DNA from: Berberis thunbergii
Taxonomy: Eukaryota; Streptophyta; Magnoliopsida; Ranunculales; Berberidaceae
Assembly: GCA_003290165.1 (NCBI GenBank)
Contig: QNQO01002053.1
Span: 96,310 to 160,309 of the forward strand
Direction: 5' to 3'
DNA length: 64,000 bases
Below the pieces are notes generated by a model. It searched no databases and was not told the origin of the DNA. It saw nothing but the letters and a program-made list of their open reading frames with translations. A program made the translations under genes and the position numbers. Below are positions 11,937-25,075 of the stretch, in pieces; position 1 is the stretch's first letter; each line of letters begins with the position of its first letter.

Positions 11937-13421
11937 CTCCTTATTCAACCTGTAATTATATTCACAGTGCTGAAGCAGAGAAAAATGAGAAGTATCTCCA
12001 GCTGTTCACGTTCCTAAACTTCATTGTTGAACCCAGAGGTGTATACATCTTTGTATAGTAGGCTCAGCAATTACTTGGAAATAGTGAAGGCACCTAAAAT
12101 TTACAAAGAATTTCTCGCATGTTCCAACATTCTACGACGAGTTAGAAAAGATTGTTTACCTTAGGTCATTGACGCTGCCTCAATGATGAGTCTGCATTTG
12201 AGATCCTCTGTCCGATATCAAGTATCTTGTAGTTTAAAGGCTTGATTTTTTTCCAGCTCATAGTTTTCTACTTTACAAAGCTCATTCTTGTTTAATATGA
12301 ATTTCTCTAAAGAAAACAGTGGGGGCTATAGGCCTCTGTCACGGTCATGTTTCAGTATAAACACGTTTTTGTTAATTCAATAATTACTGTGAGAAGTTTT
12401 GTATTCATTTTGCCATTTACTCCTTCCAAACTGTTACTAACTTGAGCTGCACATTATTTTTCCGGGTTGCTAATATGGATGTCATGTGAAAGCATGGCAG
12501 GCCTTAACTGAGCCTTCGCACTAAGAATTCGTCTTATCAAACACAAGGGTCACAAAACTGCGAAGTAAAGTTGCGGGTTCTGACATAGACTATGCTACAA
12601 AGAAATTATTAGATTCCCCTCATCTAAAGCATTCATTTGGGGTACACATTGTTCACCCTGTTTATCCAAAAATTGCTTTTGATAGAGGTTGACTCTTACA
12701 AGGTAGTTCTGCCTTCGTGTGTGTGTGTGTGTGTGTACCAAATTTAAATGCAGAGTAAGCTTTGAAAATGTAGCTAGTTTGCAGTGCAGGAAATAAACTT
12801 TTGTATCAGTTGATTTTGGCTTGCACAAAATGGTCACCTTGCACAAATGAAAATGAGACCAGATGATTCTCCACACGAGTAGTTGTAACAGAGTGCCGAG
12901 AACCATCCTAACAATTCATCAAGATTGAATAGAGTAATCTGCATCTAATCAGGTCGGATATGGCAAGATCTGATTGGATTCGGGTGGTGGTAAAATAATT
13001 TGGGTCCTCACTGGATCTATATATCCAACCTGCTCTGTCCCCTAAACGCAAGCCACATCATATACGAAGTCTGCTTGATCTTATAACTAGGATATATACC
13101 ATCTAAGCATGTTGACAATAAGTGCGCATTAAACTGTTACTTGTCCACATGCTCAATACTAATATGTCACCACTGGAAAAATACATCTATAAAACTTCAG
13201 GTTTGGATTCCAGCAAAATTACAAATATATAGTCTGGCCATTGCTAAATGAATCCCAACTCTAATTTACCTTTTTCCATTCTCTATTCTGATACTTCTAT
13301 GGATCTTCAGAAGAAGCAAACGAAATTACAAGGTAGCACACAGAAAAATAAAAATCGATTCTCTAATAATATTTCTCTGAAGCTCAAAGGGAACGTGGCA
13401 AAGGCCTTTACATTCTAAAAA
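11937..13421. other. XEG113 3' region and intergenic DNA
   Basis: This is probably the 3' UTR for the first few hundred bases, then intergenic sequence. It contains a short GT microsatellite at 12719-12736. I see no further gene. Confidence 0.5.
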
Positions 13422-16400
13422 CGCAACAAGAAATCTATCATTTACCAATAAAAAAGTTTAACGAAAATTAATTTCCTTGTTAATATGGTATCACTCTCAA
13501 CAACAAAAAAAAGATTTCCTTGAAAAAACTATAAACTTGTTACTTTTTTTCAATAAAATATATTTTGTTGGAAACTTTCATTATTAAATAGGTGGCGGGG
13601 AAGCATTCCCTCCAAAACTAATTTCCCGCCAAATTGATTTAACAACGAAATATTTTTTATGGCCATAGAATATTAGTTCTTTGATAGTTATGGCATTATC
13701 TGGAATGAAATATTTTGTTTCTAAAGAAAATTAATTTTAACAACAAATCGTTTTCCTTATTAACAAAATATTAACACTTATTCATCTATCTTTAGTAGGG
13801 AAATCTGTTTTCCTAGATAATAATCACATTATTAGTAATTATGTGATTCATTGATAATGATTGATAATTTTTTCTTTTAGTTTTTTTTCTTGTTAAAGCT
13901 CGTTTACCAATTTATAGCAACAAAGTAATATTTCGTTGAAAATTGTTATACTATTGACAACTTTTTTTATTTTGTTTGAAATAATATATTTTTTAATGAA
14001 ATCTCTGTAGCAAGGAAATTTTTTTGATGGTAATTATAACCTTGTGGGTGACAAATTGTTTTCGCTAATAAAAAGTGAAAATTGTTATGTGTACTCGACT
14101 ATTTGGCTCGGTTGCACCAATTATTTGTTACACCAACATTTTGGGATTTTTTGACTTTGTTGCACCAACCTTAAATATGTAACACCGACTTATCATTAAT
14201 CAATAAAATTCATTTGGTGGTTAAATTTTCTCATTTATAAGCATCAATTTATTCCCACTAAAGAATAAACAAAAATGTATCGATAAAACTAAACTTCATT
14301 CACAAATTCGTTACTTTTAAATTTGTGTACAAACATCAAAGACACACTAATCATCGTCACAAGTTTTACAATAAATAGTAAACACTATGGTGGGATGTGT
14401 AATAAAAAAAATACGTCTTAAAAAACTTCTAAAACCACATTGCAATCAAATTCTCTCTTCTCTATGCATCTAATCTAAAGTACAGAATGGCAGAATGTGT
14501 TCATCAATATGTGTTAAAGATAAATAAATGAATATTGAAGCGAGCACATCAATTAAAAAAATTATTGCAACTATTATAACAAATATGAAAAAATTGTATT
14601 AAAAACCCAAAACATCCTATATCCAAAAATTCTTTATTAGAATCTTTCCTACAAAGTCCTCAATCAACAACATTAGTATTCTTATTCTCTTGGTAATTAA
14701 TTAGAGTTATTTTTTTTATTAATAAAATGTAGTTGGTTACATCAAGCAAATTTTAAAAGCTAAATCGTCGGGGCATTGAATCAAATAGTTTGGTACACGT
14801 AGCAACTCCATAAAAAGTATAATTACTTAAAATATATTTTTCGTTAAAGCTCACCGACTATTTTATACCGACAAAATTTGGTATACTATCGGCAACAAAT
14901 TTTTTTTTAGAAACAACATCTATTTTAATAGCATCTCTATAGCAATAAAAAATAGTTTTGTTGATAATTACAACCTTATTGGTAAAAAATAATAATCATT
15001 TTAATGAAAATTTATTTCTCAGTAAAGCTCATTAATTCATTATTGTTTCATTGGAAATTGTTGAACTATGTGACAACAAATATATTTATTTATTTGCAAT
15101 TATTTTTATTTCATTGCAAAAATATTAGACAAGGATATTTCAAGGAATTCATAGACAAATTTTTGTTGGTACAAATTTGTTTTCCCAACTAAAAGTGTGT
15201 TTTTTTCAAAGGAAGAAAATTTCATTGACAAAAGCCTTGACTGTAGTAATGTTGTTTGATTGAGGACTTTAAGTTCAACTACTAATTGTATTAAATTAAA
15301 TTTTTTTATAAAGATAAAAAAATAGACTATTAATTAGCTATGCTTCAGAGTCATATGCATTACATGCGAAGCAAAAAATCTATTGGAAAACACTCAATTG
15401 GATTTTTGAAACAAGCTTGAGTGACGATTGTCAACTATCAACTAACACTCATGCTTTTAGATAGAAAAAAAATTTATGATACTTTTTACAAAACATTTTT
15501 TATTTAGGTTTAGTAAAAGAATGATCTCTTAGAAAAAGCAAAAAGAAAGAAGAAGAATGAGAAAATGATATGTTTGGTTACTTATAATTAAATTTTTTTC
15601 GCGAAAATTTATTTATATTTAAACCTCCAAACTTCTTTACAATGGCAAAATATTATTTCGTTAAAATTTTTTATTAGTAGCAGTGATATATGTCATCTAA
15701 AAATCGAATAACATTTCTTTAACAATAAAATATTATTTTATTGCTAATTCTAATATTATAGACAACAATTTTTCATTGCTAAAGATTTAAAAAAAATTAC
15801 ATGAATTTTATTTCTTTCTAAGGCTCATTTTCTTATTTACAATAGTTTAATTTTATATCATTGGAGATATAACCAATTTTAATAACATATCTAGCAATGA
15901 AATGTTATTAGTATTACATTGCTAATTATAATGGTATTATTGTGGATTTCTCTTCATTGCTAAAAGTGGTAAATATTTCACATAAAACTTATAATCGTTA
16001 AAATATTTAGTCCTAGTTTATAGTGACAAAATATTATTTATTGGTCCCTATCATATACGTAGCAATGATTTTTTTATTGTAAAAAAAGAGTAATCTGATT
16101 TAATAAGCTATAAAGTTGTTTCACACAATACAATTATTCAAATAGCTCAACTGGTAAAGATTGCAATAGATTTTACTACAAGTCAGGAAAGATAGTTACA
16201 TGTTCCTTAATGATTTTAAGTTTTTTTCGAGAAAAAAATCATAGGTAATTAAAAGTTTTTTTGCAACAAAATAGTTTGTTGGTAAAGATATTTGATTTTT
16301 ACCAACAAATTTCCTTAGTAGTTGTCAGTATTACCAGCACCATATTTCCTTGACTTATCATCCGTTTTGCCAACAAAAAAATAAATTTCTTGGTAAAAAT

Positions 16401-16528
16401 CTTTAGCTACTGGGATGCCTCCACGAACTTAGTAAAGATTTTTTTTCCTTGTTAAATGTATTTTTTTTCAACAAAAAATTGATTTTTCAAGGAATTTTTT
16501 CTTGAAAAATGCCTTATTTATTGTAGTG
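13422..16528. mobile_element. Decayed CACTA-like DNA transposon, non-autonomous
   Basis: The right end reads TTGTAGTG (16521-16528), the reverse complement of a CACTACAA terminus. The left end reads CGCAACAAGAAA, two mismatches from CACTACAAGAAA. Both ends are followed inward by related subterminal motifs in opposite orientation (TTCCTTGAAAAA near 13515, its complement near 16480). The 3.1-kb interior is very AT-rich and contains repeated blocks such as GTTAAAGCTC and TTTCGTTGAAAATT. No transposase is detectable. A 3-bp AAA on each side fits a CACTA TSD but carries little information in this context. Confidence 0.45.
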
Positions 16529-17336
16529 AAACCTAAATGATAAATGTATGGAACTAAGATGTTTTGACTGGCTTATCTGCCATTTCTTACAACAACAATG
16601 AAAAATACAATTTCATGTATTTTTCCAAACCTCTTAATTAGTTGAGACTTCCATGAAGCTTCCGCGGTTAGCAAGGAGCAAATGCATGCACCGTCTCAAA
16701 TATAGTTGAAAATTATTTATTGAGTTTATTTTTCAGCAGTGCCTAAAATCTGGTACAGCTCAACTCAACAAAAACTAAATATGTTTCTTACGGCATCTAC
16801 GGTGGACCTCTTATACAGAAAGAACATCAACCTCTCAAGGTAATGCCCTTAGCTTTCCGGGGGGTTTTCCCTGCCTGTGATGAGAAACTAGGATTATTAG
16901 TTTAGCTCTAAAGATTTTACACATCTCTTTTGATATCGTTGTCAAGAGCTTAAAAAAATAAATACAACGAAGAAGGCCGGTCTACCATATTGTGCACATC
17001 AATGCAAATAAGAATAAGATAATACGAAATTTAAACAAAATAACCTACGTTTGGCAACACTTCATTTTGAAGAGTTTTTCAATTATCACGATCTTCATGT
17101 GAATAGCTCCCTAATCTTCACCCTTTTCAACTAATTACATATCTATGGACTACCGCGTTTCTATCAATAAAAAATGAAGAAAATAAAAATCAGATTGCTC
17201 ATATTCATGGATATTCTCAGTGGATATTTATTTATCGAAAATACTAGGAAACCAAGTTTTGCAATAAGGGTGAATTGGCATGATCTTGAAATAATTATGA
17301 AATTCCCAAAGTGTTTGTGTATGATGCCATCATCTT
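16529..17336. other. Intergenic DNA, no gene seen
   Basis: AT-rich sequence with no supported open frame, RNA gene or clear repeat structure. Confidence 0.5.
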
Positions 17337-17644
17337 CACTATCCTAAATTGGCATTTTTGTAACAACCCCCAAAATAGTAACACTTTTAAGCTATAACAA
17401 TCACAAAGCAATTTTACACATTTTCACAAACAAAGTGATATAATAATTGTATCACATGAATAGTATGGTCATACAAGTGATACTATTAATGGAAATCCAA
17501 TTTATTGTATCACTATTTTTTGTCTAACTATTTTTCATTTTTTTACTAAATTTAATTTTGACTTGAAATTGTTTCGTGGATAGTAACAGCTCAAAAGTGT
17601 TGTTGTTTTGAGAGTTGTTACAAATATGTTAATTTGGTGTAGTG
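17337..17644 (-). mobile_element. CACTA-type MITE, copy 1
   Basis: A 308-bp element with ends CACTATCCTAAATT and AATTTGGTGTAGTG. It aligns along its whole length, in opposite orientation, with the element at 47090-47387. Shared internal blocks include TGTAACAAC, AAACAATTTCAAGTC and the GTGATACAATTATTGTATCA-like region. The left terminus has diverged and no TSD survives. Confidence 0.75.
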
Positions 17645-18160
17645 TTGGTTGCAGAACATAATTGCAAAACCTGATTCCCTAGCCTCATTGTAATTTAAAT
17701 AGAAGCACGATAGATGCAATACAATTTGAATATGGGGAGAAAAAAAACTAATACCACTTTCATAAACTCAATTAATTGTCTATAAATGTGGAGAAATATT
17801 TAACGACAAAACCTCTGGATTTTGTGTTGGATGGATAAACCATGGTGATTTTAACTTAACTATTACGTACGTGATTCACACGTACTAAATGAACTGATGT
17901 GAATATAAATCAAAGTATGGCTTATGGAGATACCTAAATGCATTGATACAGAAGAAACCTGGCAAACGATATTGATGAGATATATAAGATATAATTTAAT
18001 TCGCTATATCTGCCTTTTTTTTCGTGTTTGTTTATATGATGTACATACAACTTACTAAATAATTCTCTATAGTGCAGCACCTGCATTGTTGATAGAATAA
18101 TTGAAAGGTGATCAAACAAATAAACTGGTTTAAGGCCTATGAAAAGCTACTTAAAAGGAT

Positions 18161-18311
18161 CAGAAATTCTAGGGAGCGAGGGATGGGTGTAACCACTCAC
18201 TCTACCTCGAGATAAGTGAAATCGCTTCGAGATGTGCAGCGTCACTTATCTCAAGGAGGATGGGTGGTTATACCCATCCCTCGCCCTTACCCTGGCTTCC
18301 TAGAAGGGCTC
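18161..18311. mobile_element. GC-rich hairpin MITE, Mutator-type, copy 1
   Basis: A 151-bp fold-back. It begins CAGAAATTCTAGGGAGCGAG and ends with the complement of GAGCCCTTCTAGGAAGCC. The stem carries GAGGGATGGGTG / CACCCATCCCTC-type arms and CGAGATAAGTGA / TCACTTATCTC inner arms. It is flanked by a perfect 9-bp TSD, TAAAAGGAT (18152-18160 and 18312-18320). Nine-base TSDs are the signature of Mutator-like transposition. Confidence 0.8.
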
Positions 18312-18531
18312 TAAAAGGATACAGTTGGGGCACACTTTAAGTCGGAGAGCAGCACAGAGTCTCCTGTTCAGCATAACCATTTACAAGTGATGTTACTGCA
18401 GAGCAATCACTTGGACCCTAACAGAATGATGCCACCAATAAAAGCTTGATTTTAACCATTGACGTCCCTTCACGTGTGATATATGGCTGCTATAGTATGC
18501 GTGCTTCGGGCTAATTATTAGAATGCACAAA

Positions 18532-18686
18532 TCAAATCACCTTGCCAGCATTAGTTCCGTGAATTACATGTTTTCCTTTCTTTGCATGTAATTTTTTCTG
18601 CTTGGCTTTGCCTTCGGTTTTTTTAACCCACCTGAACTTCCTCTTCGGTAGTCCTTGTTCATTGAGATGTAGCTCCAAACTTCGAT
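18532..18686 (-). CDS. Possible 3' exon of an unrecognised gene
   Basis: Read on the minus strand, an acceptor-like TTTAG at 18687-18691 is followed by an open stretch. It has an ELHLNEQ core and then a Lys/Arg-rich tail (KRKFRWVKK, KQKKLHAKK) up to TGA at 18532-18534. Three diverged copies of this acceptor plus the S-x-E-L-Q-L-x-E-Q-V pattern occur at about 26880, 27320 and 27700, in the duplicated locus. It may be an alternative last exon of the gene at 20091-23250 or a conserved non-coding segment. I do not recognise the protein. Confidence 0.3.
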
Positions 18687-19209
18687 CTAAAGTCAGTATT
18701 AGTCATATTTAGTTTAAACAAGCAAACAGAAGAAAACCTAGGTGCTATAGCATCTGATAGGAGAGAACAGAAAAACAGACTAGGGTTACTTGAGACAAAA
18801 TTGATTGCCTCCGGCCCCAAAGCTAGGGCTGCCTCTAGTACTGCGCTATACTTGAATACATGCCCTTGATCCAAGTATCTTATCAACAGCTATATGTTTT
18901 ATATCTGTGACACAGAAGTTGCAACAGCAGAAAACACATAAATGGTGCATCCCAATTTATGCGATATGTCTCATTTATTGTATAGTTTGCAGCCCAAATT
19001 ATGATGTGGTTTCATTGGCTATGTATCAAGGACACTTCATTTCCAAAGTCCCGTGTCAGACACACATTACACAGTTTACACTCCTAGGGACACTACGATA
19101 AACTATTTCACATATATTTTTAAACAATTCTAGTCAGCCTTGTTTGCTGGCCTCTTTTTCACTCCAAGGATTCAATTCTTTCTAAATGTTAACGAATAAT
19201 GGAAAGTTA

Positions 19210-19646
19210 AAGGGATGAGGACGGTCTTGGCAGCAGGGATTTGGTCTTTATGGGGCTGGACGGTGCTGGTTTGTTTTGTTGTGCTTGGAAGATGCTGTCT
19301 GATTATATGGTTAGTAAGTTTTTGTAGTTATTGGTGCTTTCCTTTTGTTGAGTAAGGACTTTATCTCTTGAGTAAGGCCTTGAGTTTTTTTTACTAAGAC
19401 CTTATCTCTTGAGATCTTGAGTAAGGCCTTTCTTTTGAGAAAAGTTAGCCTTAACTTATTGAGAATTGGTTTTGCCTAGCTGCTTGGTTTTTGTTTTTTC
19501 CTAGGATTGTTTCCGCTGGTATTAGTTCGGGTAAAGTCGTAATGTATCCCCGACTTTGTGTAAATTTCTTTTTACTATAGTAATAAAGATCTGGCATCCC
19601 ATAGCTGCTCTTCCCTACCGGAGGTTTTTTACAAAAAAAAAAAAAA
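19210..19646 (+). mobile_element. LINE 3' end fragment with A-tail
   Basis: A 0.4-kb T/G-rich segment ends in ACTATAGTAATAAAGATCTG and, after a gap, a run of 14 A. The paralogous position in the duplicated locus (near 33500) lacks it, which supports insertion here after duplication. No coding part remains and the TSD is unclear. Confidence 0.4.
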
Positions 19647-20090
19647 TTTAAATAAAGTAAAATAAAGTATTGACTAGAAAAAGTTTTTATAGCTGAGAAA
19701 CAAATAACAAGTAGAGGTGTGCTGCAAATTTTTCCAGTCGACAATTTGGCTGACACCTCGTATACATTTTGGCATCATTGCATTAACACAGGAACTGGTA
19801 TCCTTGTTACATATTTGATTGGATGTCTAACGAAATAACTGCTCGATCACCTTTGTTTTGTTCTACTCTTGGAGGCAGACTTAGTTGATTTGTCCTGACT
19901 TAGCTGGTGCCTGTCGAGCTGACTCTCCACATTTGGTACTGCTGGTTGTTTTTCCGTTTGTGAATGTCTTTGTGGTGCACCAATATAGTGTGGCTACCAT
20001 GGCAGTTGAGACAAGCAGTGCAGCAAGTATCGGTTCGATGCATGAATCTTCTGAATATTCACAGCATGCAATTGCAACGTTCTTTTGGCT

Positions 20091-23000
20091 TCATATATCT
20101 TCAAGGGCACGCTGTTTTCGTATTTTATACAGTCTCAGCATACGACGGCGGTGTGCCTCCAGGCGCTGATCCATCTGGATCTCTGAAGCCGGCACAAGTT
20201 CAAGACCAGTTACAGGGAGTGGTGTTACTTTTTGTTCTTCTAAGGATGGAAACGTTTGTTCGGCTGGTAAAATTCTCAGTGCTTCTGCTTGTTCTTCGGA
20301 TGCACCACCCCTAAGAAGTGTCAACTGGTGAGCTACACTTTCTAGTTCTGTCATCACAGCAGGTTCATCTGTCATCTGCTGCACTTGCTCCTCTGGAATA
20401 GAAGGCAGTGATGCTGCTTGTTTAGACCTTCTACGACCTGCATGAGAAGACATTAATAGAGTTGCATGAAATTATCCATAGTTTTGGAACTCGAAAGCGT
20501 AATTCATAGCCGCAATTAAAGGTAACATTCAATGTGAATTTTACTTTGGTAAGTTTACAGTGAATCTTGAAATAAACTCAGAACTTTTTCCTGATTGCAA
20601 CCGAGAAGAAAACTAATAAGCCAAACATAAAAGCTCGCGATACCAATTTAATGAAACAATTAACAATGAACAATAGATACAAAAATTCATTGCAAACACT
20701 CAAAACAACGCTTAATGGATCGCAACAGAAATTTTTCAAGAGCAGTTTGACAGGATATGATCAACATTGTGAGTATCTATTAGGAAAAGCAGATATGATA
20801 GAACATTGTTCAATCCGTTCACAAGATGTAGCTTATCAATATTTACTTCATGTAAAGTGAATATGTAATGCTTGTTCCTTGTATCGTTTGGGTTTACTAC
20901 ATACTCACCTTTTGAAGCACCATGTTTCTTTTGTATTAATTTACAATTCTTCAACCGGGCTAGGCGTCTGATTTGAGTCAAGCGGAGCTTTTCTTGGATA
21001 TGGGGAACACTTTCTCCAGCTTCTACGTTTGCAATTCCCTGCAGTATTTCCAGTGGTATCTGGTTACGGCTCTGACCTAGAAAAATATCAAGACACTGAA
21101 TCAATTTCTCATTTGGCAATGTCAAATCTTCAGATTCAGATATCATGGAGTGGGGGATTCCAGATCCTTAGCTATAATAGTCAATAATTATGAAAAAAGA
21201 CTGACACATCTATAAAGAATATGAAAGTAGACATTCGGAGCACCAACCCTCATGATCTTGACTATTTGTTTCCAGGCAATGCATAGTATTTCCTAGTTGC
21301 ATTTGTAAAGCGGAGTCCGCCAGCATCAATAGACAGCTAGTATCTGCAATACAGTCGTAAACATTAGGGAACAACCAATTCTGCAATGAAGTTATGCCAC
21401 TAACTGAAAAGAAACACAAATCAAGATCTTGCAAAACCTTGGGGCAATTTAAAGTTGAAGAGGGGAGGGGGGTCGCCTTCGGGATCTCAAACACGAGTAT
21501 AGAGATGGGAAACAGAATTAACAACAGAGCAAACAGAATGAAACAAGAAAATACACATTATGGAAGCATATGTGTTTCAGTTCTAAATGCTTTGGATGCA
21601 AGATCAGTAATTATTGCCTTTAGTTACAGAATCTAACAAAATGGTTCCGTTTTCTTTGTAATTGAAGAGTTGACACACAAACAATACAAGAACATTAATA
21701 CTAACAAGGATTGTATTCAATAGGCAAAAATTATAAAAACAAAAGAATTCAAATAATCAAACTAGATTATATGAACACCTTTAAACTCTTCCTTTCAGCA
21801 TATATGCATGCATATGTTTTAACCTAAAACTATTCAAGGAAATAGAATAAGTCTGGTCATCCTTATGTAACACTGAAGCATGTAATGCGTTTCATTCATC
21901 TTCTCTTGGAAATTCAATCTTCTTCTCTATTGAACCATGAATGAGTATCAACATCTCATTCAAGTCGATAGAATAGAGGTTGGGATTTTAATATGACACT
22001 AAGTTGTGTTTTCAGAACTTTCTATGTACGTAAATACAAACGTTATTCTAATATGTTTCTTTAATACGTTATGCTACAATGCTATGGCAAAAGTATATAT
22101 GCAGGATGCCAAAAAATCTACTATGCTTTTTCACATTGAAAACATTTGAAACCTCTTAACTTCTAATTAGAAACAAAAACACAATACTTTCAAATTATAA
22201 CCCTAAAGAAGCATAATTACTTGAGTGGTTTTCCTCCTAGACAACCAACTCTGAAATACAATTTCTAAAACAGAATGTCATCAACTATTTATGAATTTTC
22301 CTGATTTTACGTAAGTTAGTCAAAATGTAGAGCAGCAATTGTGTACAGTATTATTGTAATTAAACTTGATTAAAACGATAAACGTGTACTAAAAATTAAG
22401 AACTAAAATAAAAGCACACAACACTTTTCAAATCAGATTCCCTGCAATGAATTTGATAATTTGGAATCAAAACAAAAGAAAAAGAAAAATCCAAAGAGTA
22501 GTAGTTGACAGGTATTGGGGATCTGCTAATTAAGCCAAGAAAGAAAGCAAAAACAGGACGTGAACAAAGATTTCAGAGAGAGGGAAGATGATTGTGATAC
22601 TCAAAAGCATTTCTTTTGTTATGTGACGAGTCATGTTTGTTTTCACTGATCTTGTTTTTAATATTTCTAGTAATCGAATTGCTTATCAGTAACATATTTG
22701 TGAATAATTCCCCCCTCCCCGAAAAAATTTTTCAAATCAGATTCCCTCCAATCAAATTGAAATTTTTAGAAATCAAAGCTTCTTAAAAAAAATTAAAACT
22801 AAATCAGATTAGTGAGATTGCTGAGTTTTGTGAATCTGTTAGTCATCAAAACGAAACCTACAGAAGAATTCAAGATGATAATATTTTTTGTGGAGAAACA
22901 CTCTAAAAAAAATGATCCAGCATCCTCTTAGAACTCTACTCCAAAAGAGTATTAACAAGTAATACAAATAATAAGTTGATTAATTGGATGAATGAATGGT

Positions 23001-23250
23001 AAGAAAAATAAAATCACAAGTATAGTTTAATGAACACAGAAACTAAATTTACCCAACTCTTCTATCAAACAGACACAACTCATAAGTGATCAAACTAATC
23101 AAAGAAGAAGTTCACAAACAGTCAGATTTTTAAGTACAAAAATTGCTAAACAAAATATAAAAAAAACAATCAAATAGAGTAGAACATGAACAAAAATGAA
23201 TAAAAAAAATATATGGAGATGAAGGCATCATTACCGATTAGACGAGACAT
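20091..23250 (-). CDS. Unrecognised three-exon plant gene, 176 residues
   Basis: Exons on the minus strand are 23235-23250 (ATG), 20909-21076 and 20091-20437 (TGA). They total 531 nt with consistent phases and good sites (CG|GTAATG, CTAG|GT, AAAAG|GTGAGT, GCAG|GT). The start MSRLIG joins the second exon through a split glycine codon. The product begins with a hydrophilic helical region (QSRNQIPLEILQGIANVEAG, RLTQIRRLARLKNCKLIQKK), then a basic KGRRRSKQ patch, an acidic/Gln-rich middle (PSIPEEQVQQM, RGGASEEQAEALR) and a basic end (EAHRRRMLRLYKIRKQRALEDI, not all conserved). I see no signal peptide or membrane segment. I do not recognise the family, and nuclear or ribonucleoprotein roles are only suggested by composition. 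A broken duplicate lies at 26760-37690. The gene could extend to the exon-like piece at 18532-18686 by alternative splicing. Confidence 0.55.
21077..23234 (-). other. Large first intron of the unrecognised gene
   Basis: An AT-rich 2.2-kb intron between the 16-nt first coding exon and exon 2. I see no confident gene or transposon in it. An open stretch at 21210-21524 has no recognisable similarity. Confidence 0.45.
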
Positions 23251-24299
23251 TTGAAGAGGGAGAAAACAACAATAACAACTACAGGAAGAAGAACAAAACC
23301 CTAATGGAAGCGGAGACTCAGATGAATTTCTTGGCTTTGCTTGCTTGCTTATTAATATAGCCCCTCCTCCTCTAGGCCAAGTTTGGAAACTGAAGAAATG
23401 AGAGTATAGTAGTGCAGAAGGAACATGCCACGCCTTCTTTTATTTTCTTGATTTTAATTTGATTTTGGTGACTCCAGACCACTCTGATTTATTGTAATAC
23501 CAGTGTTTATACTTGGTGCATCTGCATTTGATGACACATTATTGGTTCAATTCTGGAAAGAAATTGAATCTTGATTCATAAAGATGGACATGGAAAAGTG
23601 GGATGAAATCTTCCAGATTGAGCCTCCTAATCATTTGGTGTTGGTTCTAAATAAACATTTTTATTCTTATTTTAGATTGAGGGTGTTCAATGAATCAAGT
23701 ATATTTTGTAATATTTCCTTTATTTATGTAAACTTTGATTAATCATTGGATTAACATGATCCTAGATGGAAAACATATTATTACTTTTCCTATTTTCTTT
23801 TGAAATATTCCTTGTATATCGAAGGAAATTATGGAAATGTATATCTTATGCATATTTCTTATAAAGTATCAAAAAGAGATTAGAAAATTATGAAATACTA
23901 TTTATAGGTATGTAGAATCATCTTGTTAGTAGATTATATATTGAACCCTTTTGTTAGTAAATAATCTAACATGGTACTGGTAAGCAATAGAAGTTCTAAA
24001 CATAACCTAGGTACAATCTTCACAATCTGAACCTTTACTAAATCTATACAATTTAGTAAGCATATTCATTATTCTAAATATTTTCACAATGATCTAGAGG
24101 CTAGCAAGTTAATTTACAAAATAAAATTTTAAATATCTGACTTGATTTTTGATTTTTAAGCCGTTGTTTTTTTTAATTCATACAATAACTTACTTCAAGA
24201 GCTGTAGACTTTTTTGACATTATATAAATGGGAGATAGATGTTGAATGTTATATGCTTCTTAACCATTTAGTAAATTATTTGTAAAGTTTTTCTGTAGT
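23251..24299. other. 5' flank of the unrecognised gene, intergenic
   Basis: Contains the 5' UTR and promoter of the minus-strand gene. The first ~280 bp are recognisably shared with 37500-37690 in the duplicated locus. The rest is AT-rich with no gene seen. Confidence 0.45.
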
Positions 24300-24730
24300 G
24301 TGGCAGATTTATATGAAGCTGCCCTTCATCTGGTTGATCAACACAGCTTCTATTGCAGGCTAAAACAGGGCCTAGACTCTGCTCCTGAACAAATCAAACA
24401 TGTTCTTGGTGTTTGGAATGAATGGTCTTTAATTATGAATTTGACGCTATTGGTATTGCTCAGTACTGTAATAGAACCGTTCAGCTCACTGTGTTTCTCT
24501 AGCTGTTTAATATAAGCATGCTCATAAATGGTATACTTAATTCATAAATGTATCCACCATTCGTGTATTCTCAATAAATGGAACAAAGCTCTTGGAATAA
24601 AAGCTTATTTCATGTGGCATCTAGTTTCGGAAAAACAAAACTAGTCGGGCCTTAATCTTTGAGTGTGCAGTAGATGACGACAATGAATCAGAGCACTCAA
24701 CACAGGCAGAATTTGCAGCAGTGGAAGGTC
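24300..24730 (+). pseudogene. Exon-like remnants of an unidentified gene
   Basis: After an acceptor-like TGTGGCAG, 24308-24440 is open, with a helical, non-repetitive composition (YEAALHLVDQHSFYCRLKQG, EQIKHVLGVWNEW). A second short piece at about 24670-24729, also behind a GTGCAG, encodes an acidic DDDNESEHSTQAEF stretch ending in a GT donor. No start, stop or continuation could be joined. They look like orphan exons of a decayed gene, and I cannot name the family. Confidence 0.3.
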
Positions 24731-24974
24731 GTCACTCCAATATCCTCATTAACTAATTCCTCTTCTTGTTAGCCTTAAAAAAGGCTTTCCTAAGGTTTTT
24801 TATTTTTATGGTCGAAGTTTTGGTTGTTCCTCCATCACTTTACTTTCTTGCTTTAGTAATTTGAGAGCTTCTCGTTTTTTTTTAATCACTCAACTCTCTT
24901 TCCCTGCCAGCCCTAATTCCTACATAATCGATGCATTACAGTAAAAATATATTTATAAATAAACAACTATATTA

Positions 24975-25075
24975 ACTCTTTGGTATAGTGATTGGTCTTT
25001 ACAACTTCATTACTAATGATTCAAGTTCGATTCTCTTGGAGCATAAGAATTTTTTGTGTGTGTCGAGATTGAAAC
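24975..25075 (+). mobile_element. tRNA-derived SINE remnant
   Basis: It contains a box A-like TTGGTATAGTGATTGG (about 24980) and a box B-like AAGTTCGATTCTC (about 25021), separated as in tRNA-derived RNA polymerase III promoters. The 3' part is T/G-rich and no tail or TSD is obvious. Confidence 0.4.

Noticed and set aside
16138..16210. Box A-like TAGCTCAACTGGTAAAG suggesting a tRNA or SINE
   Set aside because: No box B or cloverleaf could be found downstream; it lies in an AT-rich decayed element.
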